Shown in pieces: positions 46,531-64,000 of a DNA stretch of 64,000 nt. The translations under genes were made by a program, and so were the position numbers. Origin of the DNA: Ptychodera flava (Eukaryota > Hemichordata > Enteropneusta > Ptychoderidae); contig NC_091932.1 in assembly GCF_041260155.1 (NCBI RefSeq), positions 11,271,304 to 11,335,303 on the forward strand, read 5' to 3'. How positions within the stretch are numbered: position 1 is the first letter of the stretch; each line of letters begins with the position of its first letter. The notes below the pieces were generated by a model that saw nothing but the letters and a program-made list of their open reading frames with translations, did no database searches and had not been told where the DNA came from.

Positions 46531-46777
46531 TTTAAAGGGGAAATCGTCGTCGGAACTGCGCCTGTGCGAGTTTCATTTAAAAACGATGTATTTCGTGCAC
46601 GATATCCAGATGCACCTCATCATCATAGGTGCAACATTTAAATTATACGATGTACATTTTGACAAACATGTTTTAACTTTCATCAATCACCGTCGTACCT
46701 TGGATACAGTGTTAATATTGGTTGTATGGATCCTATACGACCTCTGAGCGTAGTTCCGTGGACTGTATCCCTTTAAA
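46531..46777. mobile_element. TTTAAA-bounded MITE, family E
   Basis: Left TTTAAAGGGGAAATCGTC and right GACTGTATCCCTTTAAA are inverted. A shared CGGAACTGCGC/ACGTAGTTCCG-type block lies further in. The length is 247 bp. The open stretch across it (46,478-46,747) looks like chance. Confidence 0.6.
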
Positions 46778-47337
46778 TATGTCTGTGCTTTCAATGACCA
46801 GTCTTTATGGAAAGACATAATAAAAAAGTTTTCACATCCATCCTGTTTTAACACTCGGATGATAAGATGTGCTTGTTGGTTACTGTCTTAACTTTTTTTT
46901 AACTTGAAGTCAACAACTGTACGGAACAAATTAAAGCAAGAGAAATCAAACTAGGAAATCACTACATTTGAGTGAGATTGGCGCGATGTAAATTGAGGTG
47001 TTGCTGATAAATCTGTACGGTGAATTCGTAGGACAAACTGTCCAGCCAGGCCCGTGAAAGCTCAGTGTCATTTGTACAACACATCAGGCGAGTCAGTAAT
47101 GAAATTACTAAGTCGCCTAATGTGTTGTGATAGTATGTTGCAAGTTAGACACAACTACCACGTAGAGTTCGGAATTACTCTGGAAAAGGACAAGTTAGAG
47201 AAGCATTGTTGTAAGTAGGTTAAAATATTACCAACGATAACTGATAATTCAGAACTGTGCTGTTGCACCTCTCTGACAAGCAATGAAACTCCTCTTAACT
47301 GTTATCAATAAAACAATCTTCAATTTACTAAAAAGTT

Positions 47338-47615
47338 AGGCCAAAAAAGAAAGAAATGTTTCTGGTCAGGTCTTTCTTTAAAAATGGTGCGGCGACGCGC
47401 ATTTTTTTTTTCCCCTCAAGGGAGAGAGGAGGGTCAGTTTTAGTTTTATCAATATAGTCACATATATACTATTCATGCAGTCACTGATCATGCCCCAAAA
47501 AGAATTTTCTCTTTCTCTTCAGCCATTTGGTTTGGTGTCAGCCACGGCCGCCGGCCACGAACAGAAAAAAAGGGTGACGCGCTGTTGTTCAAGTGACGCG
47601 CGCGCTGACCAGAAA

Positions 47616-47660
<45 letters not shown>

Positions 47661-47662
47661 CT
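47338..47662. mobile_element. Foldback element with AGGCCAAAAAA ends, copy 1
   Basis: AGGCCAAAAAAG...GAAATGTTTCTGGTCAG at the left pairs with CTGACCAGAAACATT followed by a ~44-base T run and GCCT at the right. The interior has GC-rich bits (GCGGCGACGCGC, GTGACGCGCGCGC). Non-coding. Confidence 0.7.
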
Positions 47663-47993
47663 TACATGTAGGCGAAAGCTCCAGTACCTTTAATATTTTA
47701 TACATTTTCTTGTTTTACTAAAACAAAAGACATTTTGAAATGCATAGCGTTAAATGAGATAATTAAACTTAATTGCTTGCACTGTTCGAATATCTCGTTT
47801 ACAACTGAATTTTCGTCAGCACTAAAATCCATTTGTCAACAATTACCCTGTATATTTTACACAATTCGTTGTCTACAACGCCAAATATGTTGTATTTGAA
47901 CATATTTAAGAAAAAAGTATTTCCTCTTCAGAACAAAGTAATGAAACTATTGTCAAAAGTTATCACTATTGTCACTTCAATAATTCACATTTT

Positions 47994-48322
47994 AGGCCAA
48001 AAAAATAAATAGTTTGTTTCTCATCCCCGCGCGCGTCAATGTAGACCCGCCGCGCCAACCTTTTTTTTTGCATCTCAAGAGGGAACGAAAAAAAAATGAA
48101 AAAAAAAACTGCATTCTGCACTAATAGTAAGAAAGCAGCACTGTTGATATGCTAAAAATTTGCTGTGCATTTATCTCTGCATGCATTCCTATGTTCTCAT
48201 GTTGTAAGCGCGTTGTTGTTGATGGTTGAATAAAAAAAAAAGTAGCAGCAAAAAAAAACGCGTCACCGCATCATTTTTGCAAGATGCCTAGGATGAGAAA
48301 CAAACTATTTTTTTTTTGGCCT
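47994..48322. mobile_element. Foldback element with AGGCCAAAAAA ends, copy 2
   Basis: AGGCCAAAAAAATAAATAGT, then TTGTTTCTCATCC, pairs with GGATGAGAAACAAACTAT, T-run and GGCCT. Interior CGCGCGCGTC, CTCAAGAGGGA and ACGCGTCACCGC echo copy 1. It lies 330 bp from copy 1. Confidence 0.7.
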
Positions 48323-49095
48323 TAGGTATCTATTCATCACAAAGAGAATACTCTAGCTTGAGTATGGTTGCAGCTGCTTTCCATAGAAAGGTGAGAATAT
48401 GACAATGGGGAGCTTTTCAATCATTTATGGTTGAAACATTGCTAGTTACATGTCATCGAACTTTGGCATCCATGATTTACATCTTTTCAATAACCAATTC
48501 CATTGATGTCAGTAATTCTGAAAAATGTATACCAGTTAGTATTTGATACCAAGGACAAAATTACTTAGATATATGCACACTGTCATGCAGAAAAAAATAT
48601 CATACATTTATAGAGGCAATCTGCGCAAAACCATTACACATACCTACAAACAACATTGCTAAAATGAGGCAACGATAGCACGGCCGATAACTGAAAAAAA
48701 TCTGTGTAATTTTGTTTGATGATAATACAACATTTGTTTGCTTAACTATTGTTCTATGTAGCAAAGAATGATGTATTGTAAGCATCCTTCACCCGGCCTA
48801 TTGTTCTATCATAGTAATCTCTGTCAGCTTTTATAAGGTTAAGGATTGGATTTGGAGACCTCTGGACCCTTGAAGTGATTTGAAAGCGTAAAATCCAGGT
48901 ACACATTCTTTGAAACTGTAACATGTGTATGAGACAGATGTTTTGATATGAAACATTAATGCAATCAAGCTACTTCACATGTAACAGCATCACTCATACA
49001 TTTGGGAAGAGGACGACAAGCATACGTGACAGATCTTGTCTGCCGAGTATCACCTCTGCTTGTATCCTGCTGCCGTTATTTCTATACCACCAATC
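48323..49095. other. Intergenic, nothing recognised
   Basis: No gene, RNA or clear repeat seen. Confidence 0.4.
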
Positions 49096-49240
49096 TAGGT
49101 ACGAAATATTTGTCACCTTTTTGAAATTGCTGAAATTGCGATGCATGTCGTTTTACAAAACATGACATTCTGTGGGAAATGTTTACAAACAAAATAATGA
49201 AGCGCGTTTCGCATCATGTGTCTTTTTTTCTTGGCGTTAA
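49096..49240 (+). repeat. Dispersed 143-bp repeat, copy 2
   Basis: Diverged direct copy of 44,779-44,921, starting TAGGTACGAAATATTTGTCA. It lies about 700 bp upstream of the GALE2 start. Confidence 0.7.
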
Positions 49241-49815
49241 GTTTCGTTCCCTGTAGCTGTTCGAATTTCACAACATGAAAACTAACTTTGTCAAACTACA
49301 TTAGCATGTCACCAGTTTATGTTACTGTCAGAGTTTTCTTCCTAAGGTTTCTCCTGGCGTGACCTTAAAGAAATATTTTGTCCTCCATGTTAACTGCCTC
49401 ATCAGCTGTTGATGTATTTTCAACATTTTTGTCATGCAAACAAACTTTTTTGAAGTTTTTTTGCCATTTGCATTGTCAAAATGATGTCGAAATGCCAAGT
49501 TTGGCAACTGGACTTCAACCGGATTACACTATAATTCGTTTGTGAACGTTGACAGTGACACAGCATTCTCTAGACAGTGATGCTGACAACACTGAAACAT
49601 ATTTTGGAAAATGTATTCGCTTTAATGTTTATAGGATCAAAATAACGAAAATTTTCCCACTAGTTACATGTTTCACACAGGACAATATTTCCAGATTTCT
49701 GTTTGTATGTTGACTCTATCTGTGGGAATAATTTATCTTTCACACTAACGTAGAATTGTGTCAACCGCGAGAAACAATCCCCATATATCTAATACTTCGA
49801 ATCAGTTTTACCTAG

Positions 49816-56318
<6,503 letters not shown>

Positions 56319-57540
56319 TCTCATCAATTGCAATGATGCACATGTATTACAAGGCACCACTATCCACTCTGAACACTTCTCAAGTCTGGAAATCAGTAAA
56401 GTAGAGGATAGTCTGGCAAACCATACACAATACATGCATTATTAATTAACCCCTGGAACACTGACACATACGAACTGACCATGTACTCAACTGCACACTT
56501 GATAAAACGGTTCAACATTTTTAATTTCACTTACTTTCTATGTTTCTTATTCAAATATCTAACACTAAATTTGATAACAAGGATGATTTTTCCATTTATG
56601 GGTGTTTGCCATATTATGCTATAGATAGTGGGACATGTTTAGTTGGTTTTTTTGTGAAAATGACGACTACAATCTTTTCAACAAAGTTAATTCTACTAAA
56701 TGGGGTTAAAAATGTGATGTGAAATGTATGTTAATTTGTTGTACTCAGAAACAAAGTTGAATATGGTGCTGAGACAGGCTAGCTAGCTTGTCTGGCCTTT
56801 TCTTGGTTGGTAGGGGGCGCTGTTACAGTCCCTCAAAGGACAGTGACTCTACACAGGTGGAAAACTGCCAACACGTGATAAACTGAAGATAAATCTTGTT
56901 AATAATATATATGATCCAAAAGGGTGTTTTGGTGAATAAAATCCTATACTGTAACACTGTGCATACAGGATGTGTGGTGTGTTTCTACAGACTCTGTGAA
57001 CCCTAGATATCACATGTTGGCAATACAAACTAACTCAAGCGACAGGAAAGTTGTAATATGTTTAGGCTTCCATCAATGCACTTTTGTAACTATACCTAAA
57101 TAAATCATGGAGTCAGAAGGCACAACGCCAATCACACAAAATGGAATCAGGAATTACCTGGCTGGAGTGATAGATTTTCATCTGAAGACAATGAACTTTG
57201 AACCCTGCTACTGCCAAGTTCTTGGCTATTGCATACATTTTCAGAATACCACATCATACATACACTATTTCCAGTTAACTTATATGGTGTTTAAACTGGA
57301 AAGATAGGCAGATGTACCCATACATTACATTCCTGTGTATGAGACATGTCAAGGCAGTGAAAATGCATCTTGGATCAATACCACTTTTTTCACTGACGTG
57401 ACAAGATACTGGCTGGTGGGCCAAGTAGCAAAGGGTCAAAAAGTTCAAAGTTCAGTGATATTGTTCAGAAGACTATCACATGTACACATGGAGAGCTGCA
57501 CTGATACACAAGGAAAACATCACACAACAAGTTAGTCTAT
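56319..57540. other. GALE2 3' flank, no gene seen
   Basis: It contains a second CTCF-like match, TTGGTAGGGGGCGCTGTT (56,806-56,823). No coding exon was recognised; part is GALE2 3'UTR. Confidence 0.4.
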
Positions 57541-59038
57541 ACATTTTTATTATAACAACTTTACATATTTTTCCTGAGGAAAAGCTACATACAAATGACA
57601 CTACGATGTTTACTAAATCAAGACAAAAATGGTCTTTTCTCAAATTGGCATAAAAACATTACTCATTTTTTTTTTATTTGGAAAAGACAAGTTGTGACCA
57701 ATACCAGGTCTCAATTTTCCTTGTACAAAAAATTTTCAAACTCTGACAAAAATGTCAGAAATTCTTGGAAAATATCACAATGTACAGATAATCTGCATCC
57801 AGTCAAAGCTAGCCAATCACATTCTATAATACAAAAGACCAAATTTGGGTCCCTCTTTACTGTGGCCAGAATTGGCCAATCAGAGTTAATGTTGTATATT
57901 TTGGTCAAGATCTAGTTTTATCATGTGACAACCATGTGACTATCATGTGACTTGGTCTAAACTACTGATGCAGTAGTAGTCATATCTCTGCATGCACTCT
58001 TTCAAATAAAAAACAATCCTTTTACTCATTTTCCCAGAGTCATGTTTGCAATGTAAAAAAATTATGGAAAAAAAAGGCAAGGGGAAAGAAGAATCTTGAA
58101 AACACAGTTGCCCTTTCAAAGATATTGCAAAAAATGAGAATGACAATGAAATATACAATGTTCACTGTTGGTAAGTTTAATAAAATTGACACAACAATAC
58201 AATAGGTTACACAGGCTATGACCTTTGACCTTCGATAATCATGTCATTGACCTTTGACCCATGATTTAAAACTGTTTCATGATTAACTACTTTTTGGCAA
58301 GACTTTTTGTGGTGAGCAGACAACAACCCCTACTACAACACTAAACTAAGCTGTCTGTGTACGCTTTGATATTAAGATGCCGGTTCAGTGAATTATCAGC
58401 ACTATTCTTGTATGCCTATCCCAATATAAAAAAAATATACATATAAATTCTGATCTATTTTCGGATCTAGTCTTCAATCAGATTTAACCTGATTTTGTTG
58501 GAAAATTGTATTTTTACCACACACTGTATGAAGGAAACCCACTTATTTAGATTGAAAACCAGTTCAAAGTTTACCGAGAGAACATAATCTTTGTCACTTT
58601 TTATATACATCCATGAAAATGCACTGTCTTTCTTGCAAAAGATTTTCCCTTCCCAACTGGTGGAACACGCACTCCAAGTATCATTGTGACCTTTGACACA
58701 AGGTCAAAAGTTCACCAGACACAATCATTGACAAGATTCATCACTACTTTCAAATTCTGCACAGCTGATTACTCACTTGACGTGCAATCTTGAGTCCACC
58801 TAAACCAAAACAGTGCTCTTCCGTTTTTAAAATAAAATTGGAAAATTTCACAAAACGTGACATTGATAAGACATTCAGAACAGCTATGAATTCTACAGAC
58901 AGAGCCAGATAGGTTTGTTAATGATTTCAATTTCTACAAAAGCTGCAAAAAACTACTTGGCTGATGTTAATACTCTTTGTTGGCTGTGAAATGTATGGCA
59001 TGGACATAAAAATGATACATCCCAAAAAACCACATGCC

Positions 59039-59314
59039 TTAAACCCTTTATCCTGCCACACTTATCACTTCCCCATCAGCTAGGTCAGTAAATCACGGTG
59101 CTAAATCACAACCTAGTGATATTTTCACCTATTCAGCATGGTGTGTTATGGTAGCTTTAGTCTGTAAAAATCATATTTATGGTATTTCTGTTTTCTGGTG
59201 CTTTCCAATTTCAAGTCTTCATTAAAATGCTGCGTATGGGACATGTTATGCATTAGTAGTGTTTAACCAACTTGACCTGATGGTGACATATGAACTTGGC
59301 AGGATTACAGTTAG
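59039..59314. mobile_element. TTAA MITE, family B, copy 2
   Basis: It begins TTAAACCCTTTATCCTGCCA and ends ACTTGGCAGGATTACAGTTA. It shares the internal blocks CACTTCCCCATCAGCTAGGT and CTTGACCTGATGGTGA with the copy at 15,962. Confidence 0.75.
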
Positions 59315-59336
59315 TAACAATGTGTACGTGTGGAAC

Positions 59337-59430
59337 CTTACCCTGCTCACCCCTAATATCCTGTACACAGGTCCACAATCACAATTGATAACAATAGGCA
59401 TGGGCCAAACCATAGCCATGAAAAGGTTAA
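59337..59430. mobile_element. Short TTAA MITE, family C, copy 5
   Basis: It has CCTGTACACAGGTCCA and GGGCCAAACCATAGCCATGA, then AAAGGTTAA at the right end. It starts 23 bases after the end of the family B copy. Confidence 0.55.
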
Positions 59431-62400
59431 ACCATTATAATTGCATTGAAATATCAGGTGCCCACAAGGAAAGAGCCCACATCAGGGGAAGGGCGGCATA
59501 CCATACATATTACATGACATAATACAATTGTGTCATTTCACAAATATTTTGGGTTAATTTCAGTTTGATATTTTCTATTCAGCCTTTATAAAATTTTGTC
59601 ATATAAAAATTTATGAAATTTTCATGAATGGGTCTACCACAAGCCGTTTTTTGACAAAAGAAAGACATTCCATAGATGGAATAGATGGGAAGAAAGGATG
59701 GCAAACAAATATTGAACAAGAAGTAGAATGAAAACAGTGAATAAATTGGCAACTGTCAAATGACCTCTGCAGTTCAGAGTTGAAAGGTCACACACAGCAA
59801 TGACAGCCAATAGGTTTCATTAAGTGATCATTTGAAATATTTTCATAGTTAGGTAAAACTGTGGACTTCTTCACACCTAGTGAACATGGACCAATCAAAA
59901 CCATGTAACCATGGTGACAATTACCACGGACGCAGTTGCAATATATTAGTGCACGCTTAGTTTTCACAAAATGAGAAATTTTTACACCTGATTATATTTT
60001 GCAAAGTTGCTTTAAAATTTTGCGCAATATGAAAAATTGAACTTGAAATAGCTAAGTACAAAGCTGTATCTCCTATTGTCAGCTTTTTATTTAAAAGACC
60101 AAAAATACTAATTTTTCTATTTTGTTAATTTTTTTCACTTTTCTTTCCCTTTTTGTTTATCAACATTGCAATACTTATGCCAGGACCCCATTATGATGCA
60201 AAATGAAACCAGAAAGACCAAAATGTAATTTGACAATTTTCAAAGATAAGCAAAAGAAAAACCTGTACAATATTGATATTTTGTTTCTTCTTTCTACAAT
60301 TTAAATTATGTGTCTGGGACTGCAACCATAACAAATTGGTTAAAAAAAACTGTGAATACTTTCTTGACTACAGTTGACAAAGTTTCCTAGGTGATGATTT
60401 TACACTGTTTCTCTGGTCATATAGTGGGCTGAATGGGACAAAGTTGCTGTTATATAGGTGCAATTTTTGCAATTATCTGAAAAAAATATGATAAAGAGAT
60501 CAGCCATGTATGTGAATACTGCTGGTGTGATACGGGTTGTGTCAAATATTGCATAACCTTGTTGTAATCCTTGCTGAAGTTTTCAGTTTGTTGGAACTGT
60601 CATTTGCTTTATCGCACATTGGTGTGTCTTTCATCTCACTATTTCTCAAATTCTTTCATCAATTTTTTTATATTTCCTTGGGTTGGTATTCTTCCTGCAC
60701 ACATATATAGTTTTCTGAAGTCAAATGACAACACTATTCAGAGAGTGGTATGTCAAATAGGTTCAGTGGGCACACTATTGCACATACTTCAAAAGATATG
60801 AATTACTATCCTATAGGGGCAATCACAACTGTAGGGCTATTCAAGTTTGTAATGAAATGTACCAACATGCAGTCGACATTTGCTGTTGCCAGTAGGAATT
60901 TGAACAAATTCTGTATAAATGGTTGGACCCTTTCACATGTGATTTACATAGTTTCAATCAGAGCATTGTTGATAAAAAGTACTAATTTCATTATTCCTGA
61001 AAGACTAATTTCTGAAAGTCTCGTCAATATTTTCAGACAAATATTTATTTTTTGCATATTAATGATGGAATTGTGACGTTATCACAAATCAGCCCTATAG
61101 AATAAGTCATCTCTTCAGTCCAGCGGCTGGATTGTTTTGTTGCTAACACTTTAACAGCAATATTACTTGACTTCTCAACTGACACAAAGCTGACCCAAAC
61201 AGTGTACCTACAAGACAGCAACTTTGTCCCCTAGTTCTGAACACCAGAAATCACGGGTCATTTCAGATATATCTTTGAAATGAAAGATTGCTTCAAACAT
61301 GGGCTAGTTGAGCAACGTATGAAAAATGTTATTAAAAAAAATTCAAAGAAATTTCCAGAAAATCATCGGGATAGAGAAATCAGCACTGATGTTATGTAAA
61401 TAGTCATTGAAAGAAAAAAGCCACTCAATAAATACTTTATAATTATTTGTATAATATTGACTCTCAGAATATACTGGGGCAGGCTTAACACGGGACCATC
61501 CTACTTTCTACCTCATCATGATAATTTGAATATCACATGATATGCAAATACTATCATTTGCATACCATTTAATATTCAAATTACAATGTGGCTTATTCAA
61601 CTCTCAGGGGCACACAAGTGTGCAGATTATATAGACAGACCAGCTGTGTTTAAAGTACATGACTTAAGATTTCCTCGGGTTTGAAATAAAATGGGAAATT
61701 TGGGAAATTCTGACTTTTCTGTAGATATACTTTGATGTTCACTGTAGACTAATGAAGTGATGTAGTTGACTTCAAAACAATTTGACAAAGTCTAATCTGA
61801 ATAGGCATTTTTCAGAAAAAAAACTTTAAAAAATACCTAGTTGTCAGATATGATAAATATGTCCCCTCTTTGTAATCATATCTGTAGGACAATACTATAC
61901 TATCAACAACTAGGGAGTGAGTCAGAACAAACAGATATGCAAAAACTAGCAAAAATGCCTTCATACCACTTTGGTAAGACAGGTCCAATCTCTCAAAAGG
62001 CAAAACAAAGAATCTGGTATCAAGTCAGTGGTGCCACATCAGCCCAGTAATCACTGAAGATACTGAGAAATTCTTCCTGTCCCTAGCATAAACGTTTGCT
62101 TTAAATCCGATATAGATGAACTTTATGTCACAGCTACTGGCATACACAGTGGGACCATGGTTCACAAACTGGTTGGAAAGCATTAACTTCTGATAAGCAT
62201 TTCATTTCTGGTGCACTAAGCTATCTGAGATGCCCTACTATCCAACACAATCCATCAACTGTCGACTTATGATACCATTAAACCTTGTCACTCTTTCTGT
62301 AGCTGAAATTATTACCTATCCTGCCCTTATCAATAAAGTTTTATGTCCGTAAATATCAAGACCATTTACCCCTAGAAACAAAACATTAGTCTGGGCTAGT

Positions 62401-62585
62401 AGAAAACGCATGTGTTACTGGTGCCTACATACTGACTGGTGTGATTTTAACACTATGTATTGTAAAAGTTGACACAGAAATAAACTGTACTCATTCATTT
62501 CAGTAAGGCAAATAAACCTATAATGCTCAAAGTACAGCTGATACAGCAATTAATGAGAATTCTAGCATTTGTGAATGCCATTTGC

Positions 62586-62677
62586 TTAAGCCTTTCACCC
62601 CAGTTCCCTGTGTACAGGTCCAACTTTACCATAGAAAACCATGGATTTGGGACAAACCATGGTGGTGAAAGGCTTAA
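62586..62677. mobile_element. Short TTAA MITE, family C, copy 6 (best preserved)
   Basis: TTAAGCCTTTCACC on the left and GGTGAAAGGCTTAA on the right are perfect 14-bp inverted ends, both carrying TTAA. The length is 92 bp. The interior reads TGTGTACAGGTCCAACTTTA. Confidence 0.8.
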
Positions 62678-63424
62678 GTCATAATTTTAAAGACAAAACG
62701 GTAAATACTAAGCACTGTATTCTACATGTGAACTCTGCTCTCTGACATAGACCCCTGGCCTTTGTAATGACCTTTGACCATGCCATGACCTTTGACAGTG
62801 ACCCTCACTGGCACTGGCAGTTATGACTGTTGCCAGACAATGTTTTTCCAAAGCCTGGGTCATGAAATCAAAATTGAAATCGAACTGAACAGAATTGAGT
62901 CTGTACAAAAGAGACCAACAGGACTCAGTCTATGAAGCCACATGCTTTTATGAAAGGATGCAGGTCAAAGGACAAAGGCAACAGGTGAGAGGTCATTCAC
63001 ATTTTTACAACAGATTCTGGGTGCCACTTTGGTAAACTCCCGTTTTTTCACTCTTTTTTGTGCATCTCTCTTATTGCAGATTGTGTTTTTATTGCAAATA
63101 GTGACTTCTCATTCCTGACAATCTAGTCCTTGTCACATAGAGAGTTAGACAGAGATCTGACAACGCACACTTGACAGGCGGGAACACCGTTTAGATGTTA
63201 ACAAAGTTAACACACTGTACAATAGCTACACATGCACTCTGGGATAGCTGATATTACTGGCTCAGCTTTCTAAGCAGCGTAATTCCCTTTTGGATTGTTT
63301 TGTTTTTGTTTTCCCAGGTGAAGAAAAAGATGAAAGAAAATAAACTTTGAAAGTTGTCAAAAAGACAGAAATTAAATACTCTGCATATTTGTAAATTGCA
63401 ACTGAGGATACTGTCTTGTAATTT

Positions 63425-63718
63425 TCAAGGCCGATGAAACCTAGGGAGAAACAAAAAAATATATATATATATAAGATTCTCACAAAGATGCTTCTTTTTG
63501 AATATCTACGAGGAACATGTAATCAAAATTGGCTTAGCGCCCTCTTGTGACAAGAATATGAAATCAATCAACATTCACTTCATACCATTGATTTGGTTGT
63601 GCATTTCCATGGGAATAACACCAACGCTGAAAACAACTCACCTTGTGTATTGCCTGCTGTCTTCATGTACTTCCATTTCTGCACTTTTATAATCATTAAG
63701 TTCCTTTCTTATAGCAGC
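63425..63718 (-). CDS. PHACTR: Phosphatase and actin regulator, last two coding exons
   Basis: Minus-strand exons 63718-63642 and 63440-63425 (acceptors CCCGCAG and CCCTAG, donor CACAAG|GTGAGT) encode the C-terminal 30 residues: AAIRKELNDYKSAEMEV, HEDSRQYTR and FHRP, then stop. This is the near-invariant PHACTR C-terminus that binds the catalytic subunit of protein phosphatase 1; the family also binds G-actin by RPEL motifs, which must lie in exons beyond the window. The paralogue number cannot be told from so short a piece. The gene runs in from the right and is tail-to-tail with GALE2. Confidence 0.92.
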
Positions 63719-64000
63719 CTGCGGGATATAATAAAATGGGGCAATGTCAAGGGTTTGTAACATGCGAAGAAAGACCGGCCACATAGTTGATACAGTATAT
63801 TTGTGGTGAAATGATATTCAAAATCATCATATTCCATCTGATATTGAAAAGTGCAATGATAGTTCATTATGTCAGGATATGCCTATTCAATACTCACTAA
63901 TATATTTTCAGTAGATGAATCCCGATCTGTTGCATTACAGGCACTAGACTCAAACTAATTCACCTTGACAGACAAAACTCTGAATGGTTAGAGGGCGCAT

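Larger units (their letters stand above)
57541..63424 (-). other. Probable long PHACTR 3'UTR plus intergenic DNA
   Basis: No coding exon was recognised on either strand. It directly follows (on the minus strand) the PHACTR stop codon, and vertebrate PHACTR genes have long 3'UTRs, so a large part may be transcribed. It carries TTAA MITEs at 59,039, 59,337 and 62,586 and clusters of TGACCTTTGAC (58,219-58,260 and 62,760-62,800). Confidence 0.4.

Noticed and set aside
46478-46747. Open stretch of 89 codons upstream of GALE2
   Set aside because: It runs across the ends of a TTTAAA-bounded MITE and has no family resemblance, so it is taken as chance.
47475-47693. Open stretch with a Phe run
   Set aside because: Translation of the poly-T run in a foldback element.

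Overview
This is AT-rich, intron-rich animal nuclear DNA. All host genes are split by GT-AG introns and the gene set (RTF2, a death-effector-domain protein, two UDP-galactose 4-epimerase genes, a PHACTR tail) is animal-like. I favour an invertebrate, most likely an invertebrate deuterostome, but the sequence does not prove the phylum.

Layout: (1) 1-5,400 holds repeats, a decayed hAT transposon (about 2,010-4,616) and a foldback repeat containing a LINE tail. (2) 5,733-8,266 (+) is a two-exon gene for a 108-residue single death-effector-domain protein; its intron carries a 1.13-kb non-autonomous hAT element. (3) 10,641-16,900 (-) holds seven exons of RTF2; its C-terminal exon(s) were not found. 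(4) 17,314-26,595 is a 9.28-kb transposon with 43-44-bp terminal inverted repeats and a perfect 9-bp target duplication. It carries a decayed multi-exon (-) gene for a protein I cannot place in a named transposase superfamily, ending in a RING-like finger and a Ser/Thr/Gln-rich tail. (5) 31,112-42,728 (+) is an intact GALE gene of eight coding exons (351 aa); a 4.16-kb hAT-like element sits in its second coding intron and a 1.8-kb element with long inverted repeats in its likely 5'UTR intron. (6) 42,729-49,839 is a repeat-filled intergenic stretch. (7) 49,957-56,318 (+) is a second, tandem GALE copy with the same exon structure but changes at conserved positions and one extra base in a six-A run at the end of exon 6. 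(8) 63,425-63,718 (-) holds the last two coding exons of a PHACTR gene, tail-to-tail with GALE2, with about 6 kb of probable 3'UTR or intergenic DNA between them.

The most interesting system is the 9.28-kb element. It landed in an ETS-like site (target duplication ATTTCCGGT) between the divergent genes RTF2 and GALE1, which would otherwise have start regions only a few hundred bases apart. Its terminal repeats themselves carry NRF1-like and ETS-like promoter motifs, so both neighbours may now be driven from, or insulated by, transposon ends. The window also carries a dense swarm of TTAA-flanked MITEs of at least five families, and several foldback or hairpin elements, including a perfect 55-bp-arm palindrome.
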